A stretch of DNA of 24,468 nt, from the NCBI GenBank assembly GCA_965277895.1, contig CBDIDR010000003.1, positions 1 through 24,468 of the forward strand, given 5' to 3'. Shown here in pieces: positions 1-7,957 of this stretch. The notes beneath the pieces were generated by a model, which was not told the DNA's origin, did no database searches, and saw only the letters and a program-made list of their open reading frames with translations. Position 1 is the first letter of the stretch; every line of letters starts with the position of its first letter. A program made the translations under genes and the position numbers. Source of the stretch: GCA-2862585 sp965277895 (lineage in GTDB: Bacteria > Bacteroidota > Bacteroidia > Flavobacteriales > UBA7312).

Positions 1-303
1 GAATGTAATCTTGAAATTCGTAAAGGCTACCCATTTTTAAAAAATGATGTGCCGTTTACTGAACATTGCTTTCATCAAGCTTCAGAGTTTATGGGTAGCA
101 ATAGCGTTATAAAAATTCCAAAGCGAATGACTGCAGAGGATTTTGCCTATTATTCGCATCATGTTCCATCGTGTTTTTACAGGATAGGAGTTGGGGATAA
201 AAGTGGAACTAGAAAACACTTGCACAACCCTAATTTCAATGTTGAGGAAGCCGCTTTAAAGCACAGTATAGGATTAATGAGTTGGTTAGCAGTTAGGAGC
301 TAG
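1..303 (+). CDS. M20-family peptidase/amidohydrolase, C-terminal end (partial)
   Basis: The reading frame is open from the first base to the TAG at 301-303, so this is the last 100 residues of a gene starting outside the window. The segment MTAEDFAYYS followed by PSCFYRIGVG and, further on, HLHNPNFNV is typical of the C-terminal catalytic domain of M20 metallopeptidases (N-acyl-amino-acid amidohydrolase / carboxypeptidase group): the E of AEDF and the H of the final HNPNF-type motif belong to the metal site in this family. Such enzymes hydrolyse N-acylated amino acids or dipeptides; the exact substrate cannot be told from this end. The stop overlaps the stop of the convergent recQ gene by two bases, leaving no space for a separate terminator. 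Family assignment is firm, substrate unknown. Confidence 0.85.
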   Translation, partial: ECNLEIRKGYPFLKNDVPFTEHCFHQASEFMGSNSVIKIPKRMTAEDFAYYSHHVPSCFYRIGVGDKSGTRKHLHNPNFNVEEAALKHSIGLMSWLAVRS

Positions 304-2489
304 TTAGCAACATCAGAGATAAACTTTATTCTGAAAAGTCTTAACTCTTCATCTGTATATTCGTCTTCTTCGAATTCATTTCTAGCTTCATCAAAAGTTG
401 CTTCTTCAGAGTTTTTAAAGAAATCAATAAGCTCCTCTTCTTGGTATTCATCAATGATATCGTCCAGATAATAGTTCAGGTTTATTTTTGTTCCTGATTC
501 TACTATTGTTTCAATTTCAGTGATAAGGTCTTCTACTGTCAGCCCTTTGGCAGAGGCGATATCTTCAATAGATAATTTTCTGTCTATGCTTTGAATGATA
601 TACACTTTATTGCTTGACTGTTTGGCAATAGTTTTAATGACCATATCTTCAGGTCTTACGATATCATTCTCCTCAACATATTCCTTAATGTAATCTAAAA
701 ATGGTCTACCAAATTTATTGGCTTTTCCTTGTCCAACACCATGAATTTGACTTAACTCTTCAGTGGTAATTGGATACTGATTAGCCATATCAATCAGAGA
801 AGCTTCAGAAAATATTATATTTGGAGGAAGTTCTTTTGACTTAGCAAACTTTTTTCTGAGATCTTTCAAGTTTTTGAAAAGCACAGTATCAGCAGCAGCA
901 GATTTTTGGTTGCTACTAGCTGCATTTTTGGAATTGATAGCATCGTAATCGTGGTCTTCTGTAAATAGCACTTCATAGGATTCTTTCAAAAATTCTTTTC
1001 CTTTTTCAGAGATTTTAAGAATTCCATAGCTCTCAATTTCTTTTACTAATAATCCTTTAACCAGAGACTGACGAATAACAGCATGCCAAAACCCTTTGGA
1101 TTTATGATTACCTTTTCCATATTCTTCAAGAGTTTCTGACTTATGTTGTTTGATTAGGGCATTACTTTCCCCAACCAGTACTTTAACTATTTCTTTTGCT
1201 TTTAGCCTTTCGTTTACAGCAAAGACACATTCTATTAATTGTGTGATATACTCTTCACCATTAAATTTAGGTTTTGGATGTCGGCAATTATCACACATTT
1301 CATTGCAATTGGCTTCGTCAAACGATTCACCAAAATAGTGTAGAATATATTTCCTTCTGCACATGGACGTTTCGGCAAAAGAGATGGTTTCTAGTATGAG
1401 TTGACGTCCGATTTCTTGTTCAGCTACTGGCTTACCTTGTAAAAACTTTTCAAGTTTTTCAATGTCGTTATAGCTATAAAAGGTCACGCAATTACCTTCT
1501 CCGCCATCACGCCCTGCTCGTCCCGTTTCTTGGTAATAGCTCTCTAAACTTTTAGGTATATCGTGGTGAATAACGTATCGGATGTCAGGTTTGTCAATCC
1601 CCATTCCGAAAGCTATTGTTGCAACAATAACATCCACATCTTCCATAAGGAAAGCATCTTGATGTTTGACACGTGTTTTATTCTCTAAACCAGCATGATA
1701 GGGCAGTGCATTGATGCCATTTACTTGAAGAGTTTCGGCAATTTCCTCAACCTTTTTTCTACTTAGGCAGTATACAATCCCAGACTTGCCTTCATTCTGT
1801 TTAATATACTTAATGATTTCTTTTTCAACATCAATTTTTGGTCTGATGTCGTAGTAAAGATTGTTTCTATTGAATGAATCGAAGAAAACAGGGCAATCAG
1901 TTATTCCTAAATTCTTTTGAATGTCTTCTCTAACCTTAGTAGTAGCGGTAGCCGTAAGAGCAATTATCGGAGCACGTCCAATATTTTCTATTATTTTTTT
2001 TAGATTTCTATATTCTGGTCTAAAGTCATGACCCCATTCGGAAATGCAATGTGCTTCATCGATAGCATAAAATGAGATTTTTTTATCTTTCAGATAATCT
2101 ATGTTTTCTTGTTTAGTGAGGGATTCGGGGGCTACATAAAGAAGTTTTGTTTTACCGCTTTCAACATCCTCTTTAACCTTTGCTACATCTTTTTTGGAAA
2201 GGGAGGAATTAAGGACATGAGCTATTGAGTCGCTGTCGTTAAACCCTCTAATAGCATCTACTTGATTTTTCATTAATGCTATCAGTGGAGAAATAACTAC
2301 TGCACATCCATCACTGATAAGGGCAGGTAGTTGATAACACATAGACTTACCTCCGCCTGTTGGCATGATTACAAAAGCATCATAACCATCAAGTGTATTT
2401 TGAATGATGGCTTCTTGTTGGCTTTTAAAACGGTTGAATCCAAAATATTTTTGAAGTTCATCCGTAAGAGATGTAATCTGTAGAGTCAT
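300..2489 (-). CDS. recQ: ATP-dependent DNA helicase RecQ
   Basis: 3'-5' superfamily 2 DNA helicase for recombination and repair of stalled forks, 729 residues. Visible in order: Walker A TGGGKS (about 44-49), the DEAH box D144-H147 followed by the RecQ-specific CISEWGHDFRPEY loop, motif III ALTATAT, motif VI QETGRAGRDG, a zinc-binding region with C377, C395, C399 and C402, and an HRDC domain (about 530-605) with the helix-hairpin-like IHGVGQGKANKFG. About 125 residues follow, ending in a very acidic tail; this makes it longer than E. coli RecQ (about 610) but in keeping with the long form common in Bacteroidota. The ATG at 2489 is the natural start. Divergent from kdsD across 92 bases. No exact TAnnTTTG box was found in front of it. 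Confidence 0.97.
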   Translation of the reverse strand: MTLQITSLTDELQKYFGFNRFKSQQEAIIQNTLDGYDAFVIMPTGGGKSMCYQLPALISDGCAVVISPLIALMKNQVDAIRGFNDSDSIAHVLNSSLSKKDVAKVKEDVESGKTKLLYVAPESLTKQENIDYLKDKKISFYAIDEAHCISEWGHDFRPEYRNLKKIIENIGRAPIIALTATATTKVREDIQKNLGITDCPVFFDSFNRNNLYYDIRPKIDVEKEIIKYIKQNEGKSGIVYCLSRKKVEEIAETLQVNGINALPYHAGLENKTRVKHQDAFLMEDVDVIVATIAFGMGIDKPDIRYVIHHDIPKSLESYYQETGRAGRDGGEGNCVTFYSYNDIEKLEKFLQGKPVAEQEIGRQLILETISFAETSMCRRKYILHYFGESFDEANCNEMCDNCRHPKPKFNGEEYITQLIECVFAVNERLKAKEIVKVLVGESNALIKQHKSETLEEYGKGNHKSKGFWHAVIRQSLVKGLLVKEIESYGILKISEKGKEFLKESYEVLFTEDHDYDAINSKNAASSNQKSAAADTVLFKNLKDLRKKFAKSKELPPNIIFSEASLIDMANQYPITTEELSQIHGVGQGKANKFGRPFLDYIKEYVEENDIVRPEDMVIKTIAKQSSNKVYIIQSIDRKLSIEDIASAKGLTVEDLITEIETIVESGTKINLNYYLDDIIDEYQEEELIDFFKNSEEATFDEARNEFEEDEYTDEELRLFRIKFISDVAN

Positions 2490-2515
2490 TTAATTATAAT
2501 CAAGCTAAAATTTGA

Positions 2516-2523
2516 TACTTTTG
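2516..2523 (+). promoter_or_regulatory. Candidate -7 box of the kdsD-tatC-lptB operon
   Basis: TACTTTTG matches the Bacteroidota housekeeping-sigma -7 consensus TAnnTTTG exactly, in the divergent recQ/kdsD gap and 58 bases before the kdsD start. The -33 element is weak: TTA at 2494-2496, 19 bases upstream, instead of TTG. Position and orientation fit; function is inferred. Confidence 0.45.
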
Positions 2524-2581
2524 CTTCAAAGTAATCCCTCTAAAATTAGAGAATTTATTTTATTAAATCAAATTTAGTCTA

Positions 2582-3550
2582 TTGAAATCAATTAATGAAA
2601 TAAAATCTATTGCAAAATCAACCATTGAGTTAGAAGGTCAATCTATTCTAAAACTTCTTGATTTTATTGATGATGATTTTGGCAAAGTTGTTCAAGAAAT
2701 TCTAAACTCTAAGGGACGATTAATTGTTACTGGCATAGGTAAAAGTGCAAACATTGCTCAGAAGATGGTATCTACCTTTAATTCCACAGGTCAGCCATCT
2801 ATATTTATGCATGCCGCTGATGCCCTACATGGTGATTTAGGAAATATTCAAAGCGAAGATATTGTAGTTTGCATTTCCAAAAGCGGTTCAACAGCTGAAA
2901 TAAAAACACTTATTCCTCTTTTAAAAGACATGGGGAATTCGATTATTGCCATTACTGGAAATTCTGAATCATACCTGTCTCAACAATCTAATTGGACAAT
3001 ACTTTCAAAGGTTGATAAGGAGGCTTGTCCAAACAATCTTGCACCAACAACAAGTACTACTGCACAGTTGGTAATCGGGGATGCTTTAGCCGTTTCTTTG
3101 TTGGAATGCAGGAATTTTTCAGATATAGATTTTGCTAAATTTCATCCTGGAGGAGCTTTAGGTAAAAAACTATTTTTTAAAGTTGATGATTTGTGTTCTG
3201 ATAATTCCATGCCTAGCGTCCTTCCAAATGAGACTATTAAAAATGTAATAGTAGAAATATCAAACAAGCGATTGGGAGCAACTGCTGTTATTGAAAACAA
3301 TCAGCTTCTTGGTGTAATTACTGATGGAGATATAAGGAGAATGCTTGAAAATGAAGGTTCAGATTGGAGCACTCTAAAAGCTAAAGACATTATGTGCGAC
3401 AAGCCAAAAACTATCGAATGGAATGAGTTGGCAACGAAGGCATTAACTATTATGGAAGACAATAATATTTCGCAACTTATAGTTTGTAAGGGAGACTCAT
3501 ACCACGGCATAGTACATATTCATGACATACTAAAAGAAGGTATTTTATAA
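2582..3550 (+). CDS. kdsD: Arabinose-5-phosphate isomerase (KpsF/GutQ family)
   Basis: Interconverts ribulose 5-phosphate and arabinose 5-phosphate, the first step to Kdo of the LPS inner core; cytoplasmic. 322 residues, close to the usual 325-330. An N-terminal SIS sugar-phosphate domain (about 1-190) shows GIGKS with K54, HGDLG, CISKSGSTAEI, the ACPNNLAPTTSTT segment and FHPGGALGK with H188, matching the catalytic Lys and His positions of the family. Two CBS domains follow (about 205-320; GVITDGDIRRML marks the first). The start is TTG: an in-frame TAA lies at 2564-2566 and no ATG falls between, and MKSINEIK is a natural N-terminus. Its TAA overlaps the ATG of tatC by one base. No other Kdo genes are in view. 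Confidence 0.93.
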   Translation: MKSINEIKSIAKSTIELEGQSILKLLDFIDDDFGKVVQEILNSKGRLIVTGIGKSANIAQKMVSTFNSTGQPSIFMHAADALHGDLGNIQSEDIVVCISKSGSTAEIKTLIPLLKDMGNSIIAITGNSESYLSQQSNWTILSKVDKEACPNNLAPTTSTTAQLVIGDALAVSLLECRNFSDIDFAKFHPGGALGKKLFFKVDDLCSDNSMPSVLPNETIKNVIVEISNKRLGATAVIENNQLLGVITDGDIRRMLENEGSDWSTLKAKDIMCDKPKTIEWNELATKALTIMEDNNISQLIVCKGDSYHGIVHIHDILKEGIL

Positions 3551-4350
3551 TGAGAAAAATTGGAGAGGAGAAGGAACATTCTTTTTTAGATCATTTAGAA
3601 ATTTTAAGATGGCATCTTATCAGAAGTGCTGTGGCTATTTTAGTCTTCACTACTTTGGCATTTATATTTCCAGAATTTCTATTCGATAAGATAATTTTGG
3701 CATCAAAAAGCCCTGACTTTCCTACCTATAAATTTTTCTGTTGGCTATCTGAAACTCTACACTTTGGAGAGGCATTGTGTATTAAAGAAGCACCATTTGA
3801 ATTAATGAACATAAAAATGTCAGGTCAGTTTAGTACACATATAGTATCATCTTTAGTTGCTGGTTTTGTGTGTGCCTTTCCATATGTTTTTTGGGAAATT
3901 TGGCGTTTTATAAAGCCTGCTTTACATGGTAGCGAAAAAAAATACTCTAGAGGTGTTGTGTTTTACACCTCATTACTCTTTATTCTTGGAGTATTATTTG
4001 GATACTATGCTGTAGCTCCATTATCTGTTCAGTTTCTTGGTAATTATCAAGTCAGTTCTCAAGTAGTAAATCAGATTAATTTAAACTCCTTTATTTCGAC
4101 AGTAACTACTGTCTGCTTAGCAAATGGTATAGTATTCTTATTACCTATTCTTATTTATTTCCTCAGTAAGTTAGGATTAATTTCGCCTGAGTTCTTAAGG
4201 CAATATAGAAAGCATTCCTTAGTTATACTTATGATTTTAGCCGCTATTATTACACCTCCAGACATTATGAGTTTAATTTTAGTGACTTTTCCGCTGATGC
4301 TGTTGTACGAGTTGAGTATTAAGGTATCTGCTAAATTTCAAGATAAATAA
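3550..4350 (+). CDS. tatC: Sec-independent protein translocase subunit TatC
   Basis: Polytopic inner-membrane core of the twin-arginine translocase; binds the RR signal peptide of folded cargo. 266 residues with six hydrophobic segments. The N-terminus has the TatC signature FLDHLEILRWHLIRS, and the middle carries FPYVFWEIWRFIKPALH and YSRGVVFYTSLLFILG, both typical. The first periplasmic loop (about 55-95) is somewhat long and holds two cysteines, as in other Bacteroidota TatC proteins. It sits between kdsD and lptB with 1-base TAATG overlaps at both ends, so all three genes are almost certainly one transcript with coupled translation. tatA/tatB are not in the window. Confidence 0.95.
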   Translation: MRKIGEEKEHSFLDHLEILRWHLIRSAVAILVFTTLAFIFPEFLFDKIILASKSPDFPTYKFFCWLSETLHFGEALCIKEAPFELMNIKMSGQFSTHIVSSLVAGFVCAFPYVFWEIWRFIKPALHGSEKKYSRGVVFYTSLLFILGVLFGYYAVAPLSVQFLGNYQVSSQVVNQINLNSFISTVTTVCLANGIVFLLPILIYFLSKLGLISPEFLRQYRKHSLVILMILAAIITPPDIMSLILVTFPLMLLYELSIKVSAKFQDK

Positions 4351-5075
4351 TGAAGTTGAACGCACAACATATTGTCAAAAAGTACCGAAATAGAAAAGTC
4401 GTCAACGAGGTTTCTTTGGAAGTAAACCAGGGTGAAATAGTTGGTCTTTTAGGTCCCAATGGAGCAGGAAAAACAACTTCTTTTTACATGATGGTTGGTC
4501 TTGTTAAGCCAGATGCTGGAAAGGTCTTCTTAGATGCTGATGAAGTTACGGAAGAACCGATGTATCGAAGAGCTCAGATGGGTATAGGTTATCTTTCACA
4601 AGAAGCATCTGTTTTCAGAAAGCTAAGTGTTGAAGATAATATTTTAGCAGTATTAGAAATGACTGATTTAAGTAAAAAAGAGCAGTCTATAAAACTAGAA
4701 TCATTATTAGACGAGTTTGGACTTCAGCATATTAGAAAAAGCCTTGGAGATTTACTTTCTGGAGGTGAGCGAAGACGAACAGAAATAGCACGATGTCTAG
4801 CTACTGACCCTAAATTTATTCTATTAGATGAGCCTTTTGCAGGAGTAGACCCTATTGCTGTTGAAGATATTCAACATATAGTCTCTAAATTAAAAGACCG
4901 AAATATTGGGATATTAATTACAGATCATAATGTTCATGAAACACTTTCCATCACTGATAGAGCCTATCTTTTGTTCGAGGGTAAAATACTAAAGTCAGGT
5001 ACTGCAGAGGAGTTAGCAGCAGACGAACAAGTTAGGAGAGTTTATTTAGGAGAAAACTTTGAACTAAGAAGCTAA
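4350..5075 (+). CDS. lptB: LPS export ABC transporter ATP-binding protein LptB
   Basis: ATPase that powers LPS extraction from the inner membrane together with LptF/G and feeds the LptC-A-D bridge. 241 residues, the family length. Walker A GPNGAGKTT (35-43), signature LSGGERRRTEIAR (from 136), Walker B ILLDEPFAG (LLDEP at 158-162) and the H-loop region ITDHNVHETL are all intact; DHNV and the segment KLSVEDNILAVLE are typical of LptB rather than of general ABC ATPases. Third gene of the kdsD-tatC-lptB operon. Its 3' end overlaps the convergent purS by 12 bases. Confidence 0.95.
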   Translation: MKLNAQHIVKKYRNRKVVNEVSLEVNQGEIVGLLGPNGAGKTTSFYMMVGLVKPDAGKVFLDADEVTEEPMYRRAQMGIGYLSQEASVFRKLSVEDNILAVLEMTDLSKKEQSIKLESLLDEFGLQHIRKSLGDLLSGGERRRTEIARCLATDPKFILLDEPFAGVDPIAVEDIQHIVSKLKDRNIGILITDHNVHETLSITDRAYLLFEGKILKSGTAEELAADEQVRRVYLGENFELRS

Positions 5076-5327
5076 TTCAGCTTCGTAGATTTCAAATTTG
5101 TAACCTTCCATAATTTGATTGCAAAGTAATTCTGTACAAGCTTTATCAACTTTTTCACTTGCCTCAGACTTATCTTTTGCTTCTATTTCCAAGGTGATAT
5201 GTTTGCCAATTCTTACATTGGTTATTTCAGGCAAACCAACATTCTTCATGCTGCCGCTTACGGCTTTTCCTTGTGGATCTAAAAGTGCCTTGAGAGGCAT
5301 TACATCAATCTCTGCAATAAATTTCAT
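5064..5327 (-). CDS. purS: Phosphoribosylformylglycinamidine synthase subunit PurS
   Basis: Small bridging subunit that joins PurL and the glutaminase PurQ in step 4 of purine synthesis (FGAR to FGAM); cytoplasmic. 87 residues, about the normal PurS length (80-90). The family pattern is visible: an opening beta strand MKFIAEIDVMPLK, then LLDPQGKAV, the VRIGKHITLEIEA strand and a C-terminal helix and strand ending in YKFEIYEAE. The ATG overlaps the pssA TGA in an ATGA arrangement, so it is translated with pssA. Presence of PurS implies the organism has the short, multi-subunit PurL rather than the fused long enzyme; purL and purQ are not in the window. Confidence 0.9.
   Translation of the reverse strand: MKFIAEIDVMPLKALLDPQGKAVSGSMKNVGLPEITNVRIGKHITLEIEAKDKSEASEKVDKACTELLCNQIMEGYKFEIYEAELAS
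5068..5084. repeat. Perfect inverted repeat across the lptB/purS convergent overlap
   Basis: GAAGCT-AATTC-AGCTTC: 6 bp arms with a 5-base loop, covering the lptB stop codon and the last codons of purS. It has no T-run on either side, so it does not look like a standard intrinsic terminator, but its symmetric position could affect both transcript ends. Coding constraint may equally explain it. Confidence 0.4.
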
Positions 5328-6019
5328 TTTCTTGGATTATTAATGAGCGATAATACTGTGTACAAAAGTATAATAATTGGTATAGCTACAAAATGGAAAA
5401 GCAATAATAATATTACACTTATTCCAACTAATATAAATCGGTATTCATTACCCTTCCAATTGAAGGTCTTAAACTTTAGTGCTATGAAATTTATACTTGA
5501 TACCATAAGCAAGCATAAGCCAATAACAAATACAATCAGAACTGTTTTTTGCGATAAAAACTCTAATAAAACATCTTCACCATTAAAGTGTGTAGCAATT
5601 GGTATGGATATAAAAAATAGGGCGTTTGCTGGTGTTGGAAGACCAATAAATGTATCGGACTGATTAGAATCTATATTAAACTTCGCTAATCTGTAAGCTG
5701 AAAATAGTGGTATTAAAAAAGCGACATAAGCAATAGTGCTTAGTTCTGATTCGGACAATAAAATTAGCTGGAATACAATTACACTTGGGGCTACACCAAA
5801 GGTGATTAAATCTGCAAGGCTGTCAAGTTGTTTGCCTAGTTCACCACTCACCTTCAATAGTCTGGCGAAGAAACCGTCAAAAAAATCTAGAAAAGCACCA
5901 CTTAAAATACATAGCGATGCCGAGTACAAGTCGTTTGAATAAGCGAATTGGATAGCTAATAAGCCAAAAAATAAATTACCTAACGTAATTAGATTCGGTA
6001 TGTGTCTTAAAATGCTCAA
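5324..6019 (-). CDS. pssA: CDP-diacylglycerol-serine O-phosphatidyltransferase
   Basis: Makes phosphatidylserine from CDP-diacylglycerol and serine, on the way to phosphatidylethanolamine; inner membrane. 231 residues with about seven hydrophobic segments. The CDP-alcohol phosphotransferase motif is complete: D48-G49-x2-A52-R53-x8-G62-x3-D66-x3-D70, followed by LITFGVAPS, which favours the serine enzyme over phosphatidylglycerophosphate synthase. The N-terminus HIPNLITLGNLFFGLLAI is typical of PssA. The start is TTG at 6019: an in-frame TAA lies just upstream (6035-6037) with no ATG between. First gene of a pssA-purS pair; divergent from lnt with only 36 bases between starts. Confidence 0.93.
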   Translation of the reverse strand: MSILRHIPNLITLGNLFFGLLAIQFAYSNDLYSASLCILSGAFLDFFDGFFARLLKVSGELGKQLDSLADLITFGVAPSVIVFQLILLSESELSTIAYVAFLIPLFSAYRLAKFNIDSNQSDTFIGLPTPANALFFISIPIATHFNGEDVLLEFLSQKTVLIVFVIGLCLLMVSSINFIALKFKTFNWKGNEYRFILVGISVILLLLFHFVAIPIIILLYTVLSLINNPRK

Positions 6020-6055
6020 TAAATACGATATTTGTTACTGCAATAATACAAAAAG

Positions 6056-7579
6056 ATGTATCGTAACCTATTACTTAGTTTTACTTCAGCCTTATTATTA
6101 GTTTTTTCGTGGCCCTCAGGTGGATTTCCCTTTCTTATATTTTTTGCATTAGCACCATTGTTTTCTATTGTTGAAAATACACCAACTAAGAAGCATGTAT
6201 TTTTTTACTCTTTCATCGTATTTGCACTTTGGAATTCAGGAACAACCTATTGGATTTATCACGCAAGTCTGTTCGGAGTGATAGCTGCTGTACTTGTCAA
6301 TAGTTTACTAATGTCAAGTGTTATTCTGTTGTTTTCAATTGTTCGCGCCAAATTTAATGACAGAAGAGCATGGTGGGCATTCATAACCTTTTGGTTAGGC
6401 TTTGAATATTTACACCTTAACTGGGATTTATCATGGCCTTGGCTAACATTGGGGAATGTGTTTTCAACATATCCTAGTGTCATTCAATGGTATGAGTATA
6501 CAGGAGTATTAGGGGGTAGCTTATGGGTTTTGCTCTTCAATGTGGTTGTTTATCACTCATTCAAGAATAAAAAAGTATACCGTTTGCCTAGCATTATTTT
6601 GATTTTACCTTTTGTGTTTAATCTATTCATTTCAACAGAAGAAAAGGGCGAGGAGGTTAATATTGTAGTTGTTCAACCAAACATTGATCCATATTTTGAA
6701 AAGTTTGACGGACTTTCTTCGCTAGAGCAATTAGAAAAATTTATAGAGCTAGCCGAACCAGAACTAGATTCAACAGTTGATTACCTAATAGGTCCTGAAA
6801 CAGCAATAGTAGATGGCTTGTGGGAAAATAAAATAGAATATACAACTGAGCTTATTCGATTAAGGAAATTAATAGAAAAATATCCGCAATTAACAATTAT
6901 TGTAGGGGCCTCAACCTACAAAGCCTATGATTCAAATCAGAATTTAAGTGAGACCGCTCGGAAATTCATTAATTCAGAAAGTTATTACGATGTATATAAT
7001 TCGGCTTTGTGTATTTCCAAAGACGACTTATCAATCTACCATAAGTCCAAGTTAGTTCAAGGCGTAGAGTTCACACCATTCTCATTTTTATTTGAAAATC
7101 TTGAATTTTTAACCATTGACTTAGGTGGTATTTCTGGTAGTTTAGGAACACAAGACTACAGAGAAGTATTTGCTGGTAAGGCTAATGTTGCGCCAATTAT
7201 TTGTTATGAATCTATCTTTGGTGAATATACCTCAGAATATGTGCGAAATGGGTCAGATTTATTTACGATTATAACTAACGATGGATGGTGGAAGGACACG
7301 CCTGGCTACAGACAACACCTTAATTACGCTAGCCTTCGAGCTATTGAATGTAGACGACCAATTGCACGATCTGCCAATACTGGAATTTCTGCTTTTATAG
7401 ATATTCGAGGAAAAATCTTCCAGCCTACAAAATGGGATGAAGAGGTTGTTATTAAAAGAACACTAAGCACTCATTCAGCCAATACTTTTTATGTGCGTTT
7501 TGGCGATTATATTGGAAGAATATCGGCTTTTATAGCCGTAATGTTTATTTGTTTTACACTAGCTAAAAGTAAAGATTGA
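6056..7579 (+). CDS. lnt: Apolipoprotein N-acyltransferase
   Basis: Adds the third acyl chain to the N-terminal cysteine of lipoproteins; inner membrane with a periplasmic nitrilase-type domain. 507 residues (E. coli 512). An N-terminal block of hydrophobic segments (about 1-195) is followed by the carbon-nitrogen hydrolase domain (about 200-480) and a last transmembrane helix. The catalytic triad is in place: E248 in GPETAI, K330 in YHKSK and C383 in PIICYES. The late motif NDGWWKDTPGYRQH is characteristic. The usual VPFGE stretch after the catalytic lysine is here VQGVEFTPF, a variant form. Transcribed apart from its neighbours: divergent from pssA and ending 3 bases from a convergent small gene. 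Confidence 0.96.
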   Translation: MYRNLLLSFTSALLLVFSWPSGGFPFLIFFALAPLFSIVENTPTKKHVFFYSFIVFALWNSGTTYWIYHASLFGVIAAVLVNSLLMSSVILLFSIVRAKFNDRRAWWAFITFWLGFEYLHLNWDLSWPWLTLGNVFSTYPSVIQWYEYTGVLGGSLWVLLFNVVVYHSFKNKKVYRLPSIILILPFVFNLFISTEEKGEEVNIVVVQPNIDPYFEKFDGLSSLEQLEKFIELAEPELDSTVDYLIGPETAIVDGLWENKIEYTTELIRLRKLIEKYPQLTIIVGASTYKAYDSNQNLSETARKFINSESYYDVYNSALCISKDDLSIYHKSKLVQGVEFTPFSFLFENLEFLTIDLGGISGSLGTQDYREVFAGKANVAPIICYESIFGEYTSEYVRNGSDLFTIITNDGWWKDTPGYRQHLNYASLRAIECRRPIARSANTGISAFIDIRGKIFQPTKWDEEVVIKRTLSTHSANTFYVRFGDYIGRISAFIAVMFICFTLAKSKD

Positions 7580-7582
7580 AAA

Positions 7583-7861
7583 TTACTCAACAATAACTTC
7601 TTCTGAGTCACTGCTAACTTCTAAAGTAGAATCTGACATGGTAGTATCCATTTCAATAATAACTTCTTCTTCAATAGTTTCAGTCATATATGGAATAATT
7701 TGCAGATTAACTTCCTCATTAGTATTTGAAGACTCGATAGAAACAGATGTATTCATCTGAGAGTTATTAATTGTAGGAGCAGTATTAGTTATGTTATAAA
7801 ACCCAAATACAAATGCTGCCAATACAAGCACCGCTGTGATGATAAATTCGCTTTGTTTCAT
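7583..7861 (-). CDS. Small membrane-anchored acidic protein, unknown function
   Basis: Not recognised as a known family. From the ATG at 7861 it gives 92 residues; the frame stays open to a TTG nine codons further up, but MKQSEFIITAVLVLAAFVF is the natural N-terminus. It has one hydrophobic segment (about 7-23), either an uncleaved signal anchor or a signal peptide, then a Ser/Thr/Asn-rich stretch, then a strongly acidic Glu/Asp/Ser-rich tail (about 60-92) with almost no basic residues. No cysteine follows the hydrophobic part, so it is not a lipoprotein. The tail would lie outside the cytoplasmic membrane if the protein has the usual orientation. It lies between lnt (convergent, 3 bases) and pabB (divergent). 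Confidence 0.6.
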   Translation of the reverse strand: MKQSEFIITAVLVLAAFVFGFYNITNTAPTINNSQMNTSVSIESSNTNEEVNLQIIPYMTETIEEEVIIEMDTTMSDSTLEVSSDSEEVIVE

Positions 7862-7919
7862 GATAAAATATGATTTGTTAGCTGACAAGTTAAAAAAAAT
7901 AATCTAATACAATTAATTC

Positions 7920-7953
7920 TTGGTCCTTTCAGATGCAATAATCATTAGTTTTG
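7920..7953 (+). promoter_or_regulatory. Candidate promoter of the pabB-tilS-dsbD operon
   Basis: TTG at 7920-7922 and TAGTTTTG at 7946-7953 (exact TAnnTTTG), 23 bases apart, which is at the long end of accepted spacing. The box ends only 4 bases before the GTG start of pabB, so the predicted transcription start falls on or next to the start codon. Confidence 0.45.
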
Positions 7954-7957
7954 TAGT

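Noticed and set aside
7862..7888. Upstream TTG start for the small acidic membrane protein
   Set aside because: The ATG at 7861 directly precedes the hydrophobic anchor in the usual MK- form; nothing supports the extra nine residues.
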